NCBI RefSeq assembly: GCF_014205335.1
Contig: NZ_JACHNH010000001.1
Coordinates: 8,573,501-8,637,500 of the forward strand
Length of the DNA: 64,000 nt
Direction of reading: 5' to 3'
Source of the DNA: Amorphoplanes digitatis
GTDB taxonomy: Bacteria; Actinomycetota; Actinomycetes; Mycobacteriales; Micromonosporaceae
Shown in pieces: positions 41,518-50,600 of this stretch. Numbering within the stretch: position 1 is the first letter of the stretch; each line of letters begins with the position of its first letter. The position numbers were made by a program, and so were the translations under genes. Below the pieces are notes generated by a model that saw only the letters and a list, made by a program, of their open reading frames with translations, was not told the DNA's origin and did no database searches.

Positions 41518-42690
41518 CTAGCCGACCTGCACCGGGCTGCTCTGGTCGGTGGTCGAGCCGATGCCCAACTGCCCGGAGTAGTTGGCGCCCCAGCAGTACA
41601 GGTCGCCGCCGCGGATGCCGCAGGTGTGGGCGTCGCCGGCGGCCAGGGCGGTCCACTGCCCGTCAAACACGCTGGCCGGACGGGTCCGATTGACCGTGTC
41701 CCCCAGACCGAGCTGGCCGTACTGGTTGCGGCCCCAACACAGCCGTAGATCGTCGATCATGCCGCAGGTGTGCGATGTCCCCGTCGTCACCGTGTCCCAG
41801 CCCGTGTCCAGGACCGGGGTCGGAAGCCGACGGCGTCGTCCGTCCCCCACGCCGAGCTGGCCATACGTGTTCCCGCCCCAGCAGAACAGGCGGTCCCCGT
41901 CGGCGACTTCACAGAAGTGGTCCTCGCGGCCGGCAAGCAGGCCCACGGCCGGGTCGGCGGTACCCACCCGCAGGGTCGGGACCGCCCGGTCGACCTCGTC
42001 GTCGAGGCCGAGCTGACCGACGCTGTTCGCACCCCAGCAGTACCGGCGCCCGCCGCGTTGTGTCGCGCAGGTGGACTGGTTGGCGGCGACGACCGACGTC
42101 CAGATGTTCGCCATGCCGACCCGTACCGGCTCCAGCGTCAGCCACGTGCCCGAGACTCCGAGCTCGCCCCGGCCGTTGTCGCCCCAGCACCAGAGGGCAC
42201 GGGTGACGTCGATCCCGCAGGTGTGCGTCAATCCGGCGGAGAGCTGCGTCCAGAGGTGATCGCCGGCGACCCGCTCCGGCGACTCGTGCGTGGACTCGCT
42301 CCGGTGCCCGACCCCGAGCTGACCGTAGTCAGGTAGGCCCCAGCACAGCGCAATGCCGGTGGTCTTTACCCCGCAAGCGAAGTAGTAGCCGATGGTGATC
42401 GATGCCCAGTCGCGGTCGAGGCCGACCTGTGTCGGGGTCGACCGGTCCAGCGAATCGCCCTGCCCGAGCGTGCCGAAGCCGTTGTAACCCCAGCACCACA
42501 GCGTCCCGGCATTCTTCACACCGCAGGAGACGCTCTCGCTGGCGGCGACCGAGCGCCAGCCGCTGACCGCGTGCGCAGCCCCTGGCGACAGGCCGACGGC
42601 GCCGAGCGCCCCGGCCAGGATCGCGGTCAGCAGCAGCCCGAGGCGGCGACGCCCGGATCGCCGGGACGACGGAGCTGAGTCGACGCGCAC
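41518..42690 (-). CDS. Secreted RCC1-repeat (beta-propeller) protein
   Basis: About 390 residues. GTG at 42690 follows GGAG by 5 bases and opens a signal peptide (RRLGLLLTAILAGALGAVGLSPGAAHA); a longer in-frame form from 42870 is unlikely. Seven RCC1 units follow, each with a phrase like LWCWGYNGFGTLGQGD, ALCWGLPDYGQLGVGH or LFCWGGNTYGQLGVGD. Each has a Cys in SHTCG/VSCGV and a second in CWG, so every blade probably has a disulfide. RCC1 propellers bind proteins or lipids; the secreted bacterial ones have no known role. It lies between two secreted S8 proteases. Confidence 0.9.
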   Translation of the reverse strand: MRVDSAPSSRRSGRRRLGLLLTAILAGALGAVGLSPGAAHAVSGWRSVAASESVSCGVKNAGTLWCWGYNGFGTLGQGDSLDRSTPTQVGLDRDWASITIGYYFACGVKTTGIALCWGLPDYGQLGVGHRSESTHESPERVAGDHLWTQLSAGLTHTCGIDVTRALWCWGDNGRGELGVSGTWLTLEPVRVGMANIWTSVVAANQSTCATQRGGRRYCWGANSVGQLGLDDEVDRAVPTLRVGTADPAVGLLAGREDHFCEVADGDRLFCWGGNTYGQLGVGDGRRRRLPTPVLDTGWDTVTTGTSHTCGMIDDLRLCWGRNQYGQLGLGDTVNRTRPASVFDGQWTALAAGDAHTCGIRGGDLYCWGANYSGQLGIGSTTDQSSPVQVG

Positions 42691-42912
42691 GGGTGCTCCA
42701 TTCGCGGGCGGCAGCGGGCCGGAAGCCCGGCGCAGCACAGCAAGCCTAGGGCCCGCACGCCACCGACCGACCCTTGTGGACAGCTTCTGACACGACCCGC
42801 GTGATGATCGCGTCGACCGCTTCCCACGAGCAGCGCAGCAGCCGGGCGATGCTCCGCACAGTCGCCTCATCCCCGATCAGGTTGCTGCTGCAGTGTTCGT
42901 GGGCCGTACGAG

Positions 42913-42949
42913 GGCGAGCCCACTCCCGATGTCCGGGAGTGGGCTCGCC
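42913..42949 (-). terminator. Strong hairpin terminator of the large S8 protease gene
   Basis: Perfect 16-base arms (42913-42928 and 42934-42949, GGCGAGCCCACTCCCG and its complement) with a 5-base loop, 21 bases past the S8 protease stop on the minus strand. Confidence 0.75.
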
Positions 42950-42969
42950 GCGCTTCGCTGCCTTGCTTG

Positions 42970-45900
42970 TCAGCCGACCTTGCCGATCGATACGGTGCCG
43001 CGGCCGACGATTGCGCCTTCGTCCGTGAGCAGCGTCATCTCGCCGAACAGGCTGCGCCCCGCCACCGGTACCGTCGCCGCGGTCACCGTGCCGGTGACCG
43101 GTCCGGTGGCACCGTTCGCGAGGGTGAGCACCGTGGTCGGCACGGTCATCGCGCCCAGCGCGGGGCTCAGGAACACGTCCCGGTAGTCGTACTGGGTGCT
43201 GCCCGAAGGCACCGCGTAGCCATCGATCTTGACGGTGTAGGTGCCGGCCGCCGGGTTCGGGATCGACACAGATTCCTCGGAGTCGCCGTCCGCCGACTGT
43301 CCGACCCGCGTGGTGCCGAGGTAGACCGAGAGGTCGAGGTCGGCTGCCGCGTCGCTGACGTTGCCGATGGCCACGTCGAGTCGCTGCGCGCCGGCCGGCA
43401 CCTCCACGGTGTATTCCTGGCCGGTACCGTCCGCGATGGTCGGCCGCTCGGTAAGGGCACTACCCAGCGCGCCTCCGGTTGCGGTGAGGTTGAGCGGGCC
43501 GAAGTTGTTCTTGACCGACCAGGTGACCGGCGTCGCCGTACCGGCCGTGACGCTGGGCAGTTCGACCGTCGCCGGGTTCACCGTCACGCCCTGCACCTTG
43601 GCGATGAGCTCGTACGGGTTGTGCAGCATCGGCGAGGTCCGCCGCGACTCGACCTCGAGCTCCCAGACACCCGGCATGGGGTTCTCGTACGCCCGCTCCT
43701 GCGGCTTGCAGGCGGCCGCGTCGGAGAAGTTGCTGTAGCAGGCCAGGCTGGAGGTGCTCTCGACCGGGACACCCCACGGGTTGATCGCGATCCAGCGGGT
43801 CTGCGAGCCGGTCGCGATCCCCGACAGGTCCACCTGCAGCGCGGTCGCGCCCTCCGGCACGGTGATGAAGTACGACGTCGACGAGTTGCGGTCGACGGTG
43901 GCCTCGGCGTCGATCTCGTACGCGGGCTTCGCCGGCTCGGCGCCGGTGACGACCGTGTTGAGCACCTCGAAGTCGGTGACCGAGGTCAGCGGGTCATCGA
44001 CCTCGATGATCGCGCTGTTCAGGCCCGGGCCCGGCGTGACCAGCACGGGCACGGTCACCGTCTTGTCCAGCGGCAGCAGGACCAGCGGCTGGACGTGGAA
44101 TGCCCGCTTGTCGCCGACCACGGAGAGCCGGTGCAGCACGGCGGCCTTGGCTCCCGACGTACGGGTGAGCTTGAGGTTGTAGGTCTTGAACTGACCGGCC
44201 TTGAGGCCGCCCTTGCCGGCCGCGCACCGGTTGTGGATGCCGACGCCCTGCCCCGGAGTCGCGAAGCCGTCGGAGAACGGGGTGCAGACCGGCGCGGACG
44301 AGGTGTAGGTGCGCGCCTCGACCTTGCGGGCCAGCAGCGACCAGGCGCCGTTGACGTCCATCAGTCCGTTGCCCTGCGCGGCGACCGAAACATCTTTGAT
44401 CTTGTTCGCGGAGGTGTAGAGCGCTCGCCGCAGCTGGGCCGGGGTGATGCCGCGGTCGGTCGCCTTGGCCGCCGACAGCAGCAGGGCCGCACCGCCGGTG
44501 GCCTGGGGGGAGGCCATCGACGTGCCGTTCGCCATCTGGTAGCCGATCGGCAGCGTGTAGCCGGCCTCCGGGACACTCGACTCGTTCAGCCAGGTGTTGA
44601 CCGTGGAGATCGCCGAACCCGGTGCGGTGAGGTTGGGCTTGAAGCCGCCGTCCTCGCGCGGACCCCGGGAGGAGAAGTTGAAGAGTGCGTTCTCCTTCTT
44701 CACGACCGAGCCGTAGTTGGCGAGCCAGGTGTCCTTGCTGACGCTGGCCGCCACGCTGACGACGTCGGTGGCGACCGACGGGTCGCCGACCGTGTTGACA
44801 CCCGGGCCGGAGTTGCCGGCCGAGATGAACAGCTGCACGCCGTAGTCCTTGATCAGCTTGTCGTAGAGCTGGGCGCGGGCGTTGTTGCCGTCGTTCTGCG
44901 CGGGCAGGCCGCCGATCGAGACGTTCACGACGTCGACGTGCCGGTTGACGACCAGGTCGACCATGCCGGTGGTCAGTGCGGCCGCGGTGCAGCCGCCGCC
45001 CCAGGAACAGGCCCGGGCAGAAACGATCTTCGCGCCGGGCGCCTGTCCGTCGAAGTCGCGGTTGCCGAGCATGTCGTTGGCGGCGGTGATGCCGGCGACG
45101 TGCGAACCGTGCAGACCCTCGGGGATGCCGATGTTGATGTAGTCGACCGTGCCGATACCCAGCGGCGACGCGTCGACGTCCTCGCGGTACTCGACGACGA
45201 ACGGCATGCTCTCGACGACCGGGGTGGCCTGATTGTCGGTGCCGAAGTGGCCGACGTCGTACTTCTCCCGGTACGGCCGCATCACAGCGTCGTCGGTGAA
45301 GTCGCGGTTCTGGTTGGCGTCCACGCGGATGTCGTGGCTGGTCGGGTCGTAGAGGACGCCCCACACGTCGGTGGTGTCCCCGTCGCGGTTGACGTCGCCC
45401 TTGGCCTCATCGCCGGCGGTGATGGCCTCGGTGAAACGGTTGACCTTCCAGGTGCCGGCCGGAGCCGTCCAGCTCTGGTTGAGGTAGCTGAACGCGGGGC
45501 CGGTCACCTCGGTGACCATCGCCCGCCAGGAGCCGTCGCCCTCGGTCACCGGGTCGGTCGCGGTGACCCAGTCGACGATCTTGCGCTCGCCCGTCGTGGT
45601 CCGCTGCAGCGCCGGGTGGTCCAGGTCGACGCCGGAGTCCATGATGCCGATCGTGACGCCCCGCCCGTCCCAGGTCGGGTGCTTCCGCTTGAACTGCACG
45701 GAGCCGATCTCGTCCGTCGGCATGTACGGGTTCGCGGCCGGGGTACTCGCGCCTGGGCCGGACAGCGTGCCGCCCTGGGCCACGCCCTTGGCGCCACCTC
45801 CGGTGAGCTCGGGGTCCGGCAGCTGAATCGTCTCGTCGAGGTCCACCGCGGACACGCCCGGAAGCTTCGCCGTCTTGACGACCTTGGCGGTCGGCACCGT

Positions 45901-46236
45901 GGCCAGCACGTAGCCGACCTTGTCGTAGCGCTGGGCGACCGTTCCGCCGAGCTTGTCGACCGCGGCGGCGACGTCAGACGCCTCGCCCTGCTCGGTCGAG
46001 ATGATCAGGGTGACGCTGCGTGCGCCGCTGCTCTGCGCCTCAGCGAGCAGCTCGGCGTCGTGCGAGTCGAGGCCGTCTGCCGGCGCGTCCTTGGGAGTGG
46101 CCGCCTCGGCGACGGGGGCCGGGGCGGGTGCGGCGTTCGCGGGGGTGGGGCCGCTCAGCGTCGCTGCGCCGACGGCCACGCCCGAGGCGAGCAAGGCCGC
46201 GAGGGTCCGCCGGCGCCGAGAAGATTGTTGTCTCAC
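42970..46236 (-). CDS. Large secreted S8 (subtilisin-like) protease
   Basis: About 1088 residues. GTG at 46236 has GGAGG 8 bases upstream and opens a signal peptide (RRRRTLAALLASGVAVGAATL). The prodomain extends to about residue 150. Catalytic residues: Asp in GIMDSGVDLDHP (near 200), His in GLHGSHVAGI (near 376; the large insert before it includes DVNRDGDTTD, which may bind Ca2+), Asn in ISAGNSGPG (near 475), Ser in NGTSMASPQATGG (near 573). The rest is beta-rich with PPC-like pieces (AGTYTVKIDGY). It is a likely extracellular degradative protease. Confidence 0.93.
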   Translation of the reverse strand: MRQQSSRRRRTLAALLASGVAVGAATLSGPTPANAAPAPAPVAEAATPKDAPADGLDSHDAELLAEAQSSGARSVTLIISTEQGEASDVAAAVDKLGGTVAQRYDKVGYVLATVPTAKVVKTAKLPGVSAVDLDETIQLPDPELTGGGAKGVAQGGTLSGPGASTPAANPYMPTDEIGSVQFKRKHPTWDGRGVTIGIMDSGVDLDHPALQRTTTGERKIVDWVTATDPVTEGDGSWRAMVTEVTGPAFSYLNQSWTAPAGTWKVNRFTEAITAGDEAKGDVNRDGDTTDVWGVLYDPTSHDIRVDANQNRDFTDDAVMRPYREKYDVGHFGTDNQATPVVESMPFVVEYREDVDASPLGIGTVDYINIGIPEGLHGSHVAGITAANDMLGNRDFDGQAPGAKIVSARACSWGGGCTAAALTTGMVDLVVNRHVDVVNVSIGGLPAQNDGNNARAQLYDKLIKDYGVQLFISAGNSGPGVNTVGDPSVATDVVSVAASVSKDTWLANYGSVVKKENALFNFSSRGPREDGGFKPNLTAPGSAISTVNTWLNESSVPEAGYTLPIGYQMANGTSMASPQATGGAALLLSAAKATDRGITPAQLRRALYTSANKIKDVSVAAQGNGLMDVNGAWSLLARKVEARTYTSSAPVCTPFSDGFATPGQGVGIHNRCAAGKGGLKAGQFKTYNLKLTRTSGAKAAVLHRLSVVGDKRAFHVQPLVLLPLDKTVTVPVLVTPGPGLNSAIIEVDDPLTSVTDFEVLNTVVTGAEPAKPAYEIDAEATVDRNSSTSYFITVPEGATALQVDLSGIATGSQTRWIAINPWGVPVESTSSLACYSNFSDAAACKPQERAYENPMPGVWELEVESRRTSPMLHNPYELIAKVQGVTVNPATVELPSVTAGTATPVTWSVKNNFGPLNLTATGGALGSALTERPTIADGTGQEYTVEVPAGAQRLDVAIGNVSDAAADLDLSVYLGTTRVGQSADGDSEESVSIPNPAAGTYTVKIDGYAVPSGSTQYDYRDVFLSPALGAMTVPTTVLTLANGATGPVTGTVTAATVPVAGRSLFGEMTLLTDEGAIVGRGTVSIGKVG

Positions 46237-46781
46237 GTACGGGTCCTCCGAGGAGATGGGCGCCCGGGGGTACGGGCACATCTCCGCGGATCATGGGGTT
46301 TCACGCCCCTCGATGTCACTACGCTGAGACGGTTCGTGACGAGCACGTGACATTCAATGATACGCATGAATGATAGATATCGACGGGAAGAACTACGGCA
46401 CCAGACCTGTCACGCCACAGAAAATCCTGAACTTAAGCGGTTGATCAAGGCCGAGGATCACGCCATCGGACCATCCCGTCGCGACGGCACCGTGCCGGAT
46501 CCCTCGACAGGATTCGATGATCCAAATTGAGGGCCGGCCACACTCGGGGTGTCCTCGTATCTGGTGGCCGCTCTGCTCGGTGCAGTCCCCGCCTCCCGGT
46601 AGCCACGGCTTGCCGGATCCCGCCACGACCCACTCGCAAGCCGTCCCGCGCGGGCCCGCCGCGGCGACGCCTCGGCCGGCTGCGAAATACTTCGCCATCA
46701 AGGTGGCGTAAGGACCTACGCCCCACCGATGTACGTCGATTAGACGCTGCTCTATTTTTGCAGGTCAAGAGCATATTATTG
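46237..46781. other. Region without a supported gene upstream of the large S8 protease
   Basis: About 545 bases between the protease start and tRNA-Lys. 46330-46390 is AT-rich with two spaced AATGATA copies (near 46355 and 46370) and may hold the protease promoter. The remainder has no coding frame with normal codon use. Short open frames across 46517-46820 read through the tRNA in the wrong strand and are not credible. Confidence 0.5.
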
Positions 46782-46853
46782 TGGGCCGCCGGGGATTCGA
46801 ACCCCGAACCTAAGGATTAAAAGTCCTCAGCTCTGCCATTGAGCTAGCAGCCC
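46782..46853 (-). tRNA. tRNA-Lys (TTT anticodon)
   Basis: The minus strand folds as a complete cloverleaf: acceptor GGGCTGC with GCGGCCC, a D arm with GCTCAATGGCAGAGC, anticodon stem GAGGA/TCCTT with loop CTTTTAA (anticodon TTT) and a T arm GGGGTTCGAATCCCC. No CCA is encoded. About 72 nucleotides. I saw no integrase or att-like duplication nearby. Confidence 0.95.
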
Positions 46854-47080
46854 GCGCGCATCAGATTACCTGACGAGATCGGCTAGGGCCGGGCAGCGGC
46901 GTGCGCCTTGGCGGTGCCAACACCTGTGGTCTCGACCTGCACCGACTGAACCCCGACAGGCGGCTCAGCTCGTGCCCAGGGCGATTAGCCTGGCGGCCGG
47001 CCTCGGGACCACGGATTGATCGGCAGGGCTAGCACGTCGTCGCGACCGTTTCGGCCGCCACGCTCGACGCCGGTGTCGGC

Positions 47081-47458
47081 ATGCTCCTGCCGCTGGCGAC
47101 CTACGCCGCCGCCGGCATCTGGCTCGCGGCCATCGATCTCCATGTACAACGCCTGCCAAGCAAGGCCATCGCAGCTGCTGCCGCCGGCTGGGGGTCGCTG
47201 ATCGCCGCCGCAGCGGTGGCGAGCGGCCAGCCGGGGCTCGCGGCAACCGCCGGAGTCTCGGCGGTGGTACTGGGGCTGGCCCAGCTGGCCCTGGCGCTGC
47301 TCGCACCCAGACAACTCGGGATGGGCGATGTTCGCCTGGCAGCCCTGTGTGGCCTCCTGCTCGGCACGCACGGATGGGCAACGGTCGCTCTCGGCGCCGC
47401 CCTGCCGTGGTTGCTGGGTGGATGTGTTCGTGAGTTCGTTCTGTCGCACCGAGTGTGA
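47081..47458 (+). CDS. Minimal A24-family prepilin peptidase
   Basis: 125 residues, about half the size of PilD/TadV enzymes, with four hydrophobic segments. The two catalytic Asp residues are present: in AAIDLHVQRLP (first hydrophobic segment) and in the GxGD motif QLGMGDVRLAALCGLLLG. The N-terminal methylase domain of long PilD is absent, as in TadV-like proteins. It should cleave type IV pilin-like prepilins at the membrane. No pilin or secretion genes are adjacent. ATG at 47081; the ribosome-binding site is weak. Confidence 0.82.
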   Translation: MLLPLATYAAAGIWLAAIDLHVQRLPSKAIAAAAAGWGSLIAAAAVASGQPGLAATAGVSAVVLGLAQLALALLAPRQLGMGDVRLAALCGLLLGTHGWATVALGAALPWLLGGCVREFVLSHRV

Positions 47459-47552
47459 CCGGTCCCGTCGACCGTCTCGCGTACTTACCACCTGCCGGTG
47501 CCGGTGCCGACGCCGAACCCGGCGGCGAGACGGGTGCAGGTGTCACCGTTCG

Positions 47553-48515
47553 TCACCGGCGGCTGCGTGACCGGCCGATGCGTTCGGCGCCGCCACCGGA
47601 GCGTTCCAGGTACAGCCGCGACGCGGCCGCCACGCGTTCCGGCGGCTTCGCCAGTTGCCCGCTGTCGAGGACGACGGCGTAGTCGTTGTTCTCCAGCCAG
47701 ACGGTCACGGTCTTGCGCACCGGCTCGGGGATCGTCGCCAGGGTCGCTTCGAGGCGCTTTCGGCGTAGCTTCCACGCGACCCCCGTGCTCTTCTCGCCGT
47801 ACTGACGGGACACCGTCCGGTCGCCCTCGTCCGTCAGGTCGCAGGACGCGATGGCCGACCACGGGATCGTCCACCCCAGTCTGTGGAACGTCACCCCGCT
47901 GCCGTCGATGCGCAGCGGGGGCTGGGCCAGGCGCCGGTACCGCCGGTACGCCCGCCACGCCAGCCCGGCCGCTGCCGCCGCGAGGAGGACCGCGGCACCG
48001 AAGTGCCCCCCGGTCAGCTCGATCGCGGCAGGGCCCACGACGGCCAGCAGCAGGTAGCCGGGGACGGCGTATCGGGCGGCGAACGACCGACCCACCTCGA
48101 GCGGCTGCGCCGTCCCCGCCTGGTCGAGCAGCACCCTGCGCCCGTTGACCGGGCCGAGCATGCGATGCCACCCCTCCCAACGGCGCTGGGCGTACGCCTC
48201 GCCCACCATGACCGCCACCATCGGGAGCAGGCCCAGGACGGCGACCGGGAATGGCCAGTCGTTGGCGAGGGGGACCAGGAACACGGCGAACGCCACGACG
48301 AGGCCGATGCTCACGCGCATCACGATCAGGCGCGGCGCGTACCGGCCCCACGCCATCGCCGCCAGGCGCACGCCTGCGGCGGAGTGCGCCCGGCCCTGCT
48401 TCGCCCGATCGACCGCTTCGAGTCGTGTCCGGCGGGGCAGCGCCATCCAGGCCTGACGGGGATTCACGTCGGCCACGGTAACAACGGCCCGCTTGCCCTT
48501 CGGGTGGTCGTTCAC
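47553..48515 (-). CDS. Membrane protein of unknown function
   Basis: 320 residues. Hydrophobic segments near 70-105 (IVMRVSIGLVVAFAVFLVPLA, FPVAVLGLLPMVAVMVG) and 155-190 (YLLLAVVGPAAIEL, AAVLLAAAAAGLAW) give a central four-helix membrane part. The N-terminus is basic, and the C-terminal 120 residues (PLRIDGSGVTFHRLGWTIPWSAIASCDL) resemble a bacterial PH-like domain. No enzyme motif is seen. Start: GTG 48515 without a clear ribosome-binding site. Confidence 0.65.
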   Translation of the reverse strand: MNDHPKGKRAVVTVADVNPRQAWMALPRRTRLEAVDRAKQGRAHSAAGVRLAAMAWGRYAPRLIVMRVSIGLVVAFAVFLVPLANDWPFPVAVLGLLPMVAVMVGEAYAQRRWEGWHRMLGPVNGRRVLLDQAGTAQPLEVGRSFAARYAVPGYLLLAVVGPAAIELTGGHFGAAVLLAAAAAGLAWRAYRRYRRLAQPPLRIDGSGVTFHRLGWTIPWSAIASCDLTDEGDRTVSRQYGEKSTGVAWKLRRKRLEATLATIPEPVRKTVTVWLENNDYAVVLDSGQLAKPPERVAAASRLYLERSGGGAERIGRSRSRR

Positions 48516-48572
48516 TCAGTCGCGCAGCAGTTCCAGAACCGCGTCCCGGCCGCCGGTCGACCCGTCTGGGCA

Positions 48573-49290
48573 TCACCGGCAACTGCCAGGCTCGGGCATC
48601 TGCACCTTGACCGTCTGTCCGCTTCGGATGCCGCAGATCAGCAGGTACAGCAAGAGACTCAACTCGCCGATCGAGGTCGGCAGCTCCACCAGATGACGGA
48701 TCAGAGCCGGCGCGTCCGGCAGCCCGAACGCGAGGACCGGGTCGGCCACCCACGCGACACTCGCGACGATCGCCAGCACCCCGAGCCACGTCGGCAGCAG
48801 CGGTGAGCGGCACGCGAGGAAGCCCATCGGCAGCAGCCACAGCCCGAAGAAGACGCCACCCAGGACGTACCCATGCTGGTGCAGGTCGAGCAGCAGCAGG
48901 ACCAGCTCGGGGGAATGCCCGGGCCGGGTCGCGGCGAGCAGGGCGCCGACGTGGAAGGTGAGGTTCACCAGGATCGAGCCGGCGCCGACGGAGACGAACA
49001 CCAGCAGCGCCGTCGCGGCCCGTTCATGTACGTGGTGCAGCAGCCGGTGCAGCACCAGCCCGAGCAGCACGAAAACGGTCGCCATCAGGATGTCGGCGAC
49101 GATGCCGAGCCGAAAAAGCGTCTCGTGCCCGACGATGTTCGCCGTCGTACGTACGGCGTCGCCCTCGACGAGCACGCTGCCACGTGCCTGGAGCTGTGCC
49201 CATCCGCCAAGGGGCTGCGAGGGCCAGGTAGAGCAGGCCGGCGATCCGCGCGAGGAGCCGCGGGTTCTCAGTGATGGATGTGTGGGTCAT
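48573..49290 (-). pseudogene. DUF4386 membrane protein gene with one frameshift
   Basis: From ATG 49290 the frame reads MTHTSITENPRLLARIAGLLYLAL, the usual DUF4386 start, and then becomes unlike protein. The continuation is found in another frame from about 49220: AQLQARGSVLVEGDAVRTTANIVG, LFRLGIVADILMATVFVLLGLVLHRLL, and so on to the normal DUF4386 end near 48573. A single extra or missing base near 49215-49225 would restore one polytopic membrane protein of about 235 residues. Either a pseudogene or a sequencing error. Divergent from the histidine kinase. Confidence 0.7.
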
Positions 49291-49397
49291 GTCCGCTGAC
49301 TCTCCGGCCCGGCACGGCAGGACGCCTCCGCCCGAGGTCTCCGCCGCCTCCACCCCTGGGTGGAGACGCCGCGCCCGGCAGCTCTCTACGCTGGCCT

Positions 49398-50600
49398 ATG
49401 CTTCCGCCCCCACCCACCTGGACCAGGATCGGGCAGTACGCGCTCGCGGTCGCCGCCGGGGCCGCGGGTTGGATCGCACACGCCGCCGACCGGCTCTCCA
49501 GTCCGCTGGCCCCGGCCACCGAGGACCTGGTCGGCGCGCTGCTTGTCGTCGATCTGCTGCTCGGTGCGGCGATGCTGGCCCTGTTGCCGCTGCGCCTCCG
49601 CCATCCCCTGGCGGTCGCGTGCGTGTCGACGGCGGTGGCCGTGTTCTCCGCGTCCAGTGTCGGCGCGACGGCGATCGCGGTGGGCGCGATGGCGACCCGC
49701 CGCCGACGCGAGTGGGCCGCCTTGGTGGCGGCCGTCGCCGTCGCCGCCGGAATCACCGCCGAGCTGGTCGGCCCGGGCTTCTCCCCCGGCACGATCGTCC
49801 TGCTGCTGGCATTCGTCGTGGTGTGCCTTGCCACCGGCTCCTACCTCGGTGTCCGCCGCGACCTGGTCGTCTCGCTACACGAACGGGCCATGACGGCGGA
49901 GCGCGAGCAGGCGCTCGCGGCCGGCGCGGCCCGCGACGCGGAACGGACCCGGATCGCCCGCGAGATGCACGACGTTCTGGCTCACCGGATCTCGCTTGTC
50001 GCGCTGCATGCCGGCGCCCTGACCTACCGCGGCGACCTCACCCGCACCGAGACCGTCGGCACCGCCGAGATCATCCAGAGCAACGCCCAGCTCGCCCTCG
50101 CCGAGCTGCGCGAGGTCCTCGGTGTGCTCCGCGCGGGTGACGCCGCAGCCGTCGACAGCCTGGTCGAGCCGCCCCAGCCGACCCTCGCCGAGCTGCCGGC
50201 CCTACTCGCCGACGCCCGGGAAGCCGGCTCGGAGGTCCGGCTGAACAGTGACGTCGTGATGCAGGACCTGCCGGAGACGTTGTCCCGCACCGCTTTCCGG
50301 ATCGTGCAGGAGGCCCTGACGAACGCCCGCCGGCACGCACCCGGCGCACCCGTGACCGTCCGCCTGGCCCATCCTCGTGCCGCCGGCGCCGGACCGCCCG
50401 CTGCCACGGGCCGCCGCGGCCACCTGGAGCTGGAGGTCAGCAATCGGGCGCCGGCAACACCCGCGCCCCGGGTGGCGCCGCCCGGAGTCGGGCTCGCCGG
50501 CTTGGCGGAACGCGCCGAGATGGCCGGTGGCACGCTGACCGCGGGTCAACGCCCCGACGGGATGTTCCTGGTCAAGGCGAGGTTGCCGTGGCCGGCGTGA
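49398..50600 (+). CDS. NarL-type sensor histidine kinase
   Basis: About 400 residues. ATG at 49398 (MLPPPPTW); an upstream in-frame extension is not credible. Five hydrophobic segments fill residues 10-155. Then a HisKA_3 dimerisation helix with the phospho-acceptor in AREMHDVLAHRISLV (His191), and a HATPase domain with TAFRIVQEALTNARRHAPG (N-box) and GVGLAGLAERAEMAGG (G-box). It phosphorylates the response regulator whose gene overlaps its end by 13 bases. The signal is probably membrane-borne; the target is unknown. Confidence 0.93.
   Translation: MLPPPPTWTRIGQYALAVAAGAAGWIAHAADRLSSPLAPATEDLVGALLVVDLLLGAAMLALLPLRLRHPLAVACVSTAVAVFSASSVGATAIAVGAMATRRRREWAALVAAVAVAAGITAELVGPGFSPGTIVLLLAFVVVCLATGSYLGVRRDLVVSLHERAMTAEREQALAAGAARDAERTRIAREMHDVLAHRISLVALHAGALTYRGDLTRTETVGTAEIIQSNAQLALAELREVLGVLRAGDAAAVDSLVEPPQPTLAELPALLADAREAGSEVRLNSDVVMQDLPETLSRTAFRIVQEALTNARRHAPGAPVTVRLAHPRAAGAGPPAATGRRGHLELEVSNRAPATPAPRVAPPGVGLAGLAERAEMAGGTLTAGQRPDGMFLVKARLPWPA

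Noticed and set aside
42967..46350. Plus-strand open frame of 1127 codons opposite the large S8 protease
   Set aside because: It is an antisense shadow: high GC leaves long open frames on the other strand. The minus strand has the signal peptide, catalytic triad and ribosome-binding site.
46527..46820. Open frame ending AAGDSNPEPKD
   Set aside because: The end is the tRNA-Lys sequence translated on the wrong strand, a well-known false protein.
46782..47080. Integrative element at tRNA-Lys
   Set aside because: No integrase, no repeated tRNA end and no mobile genes nearby.
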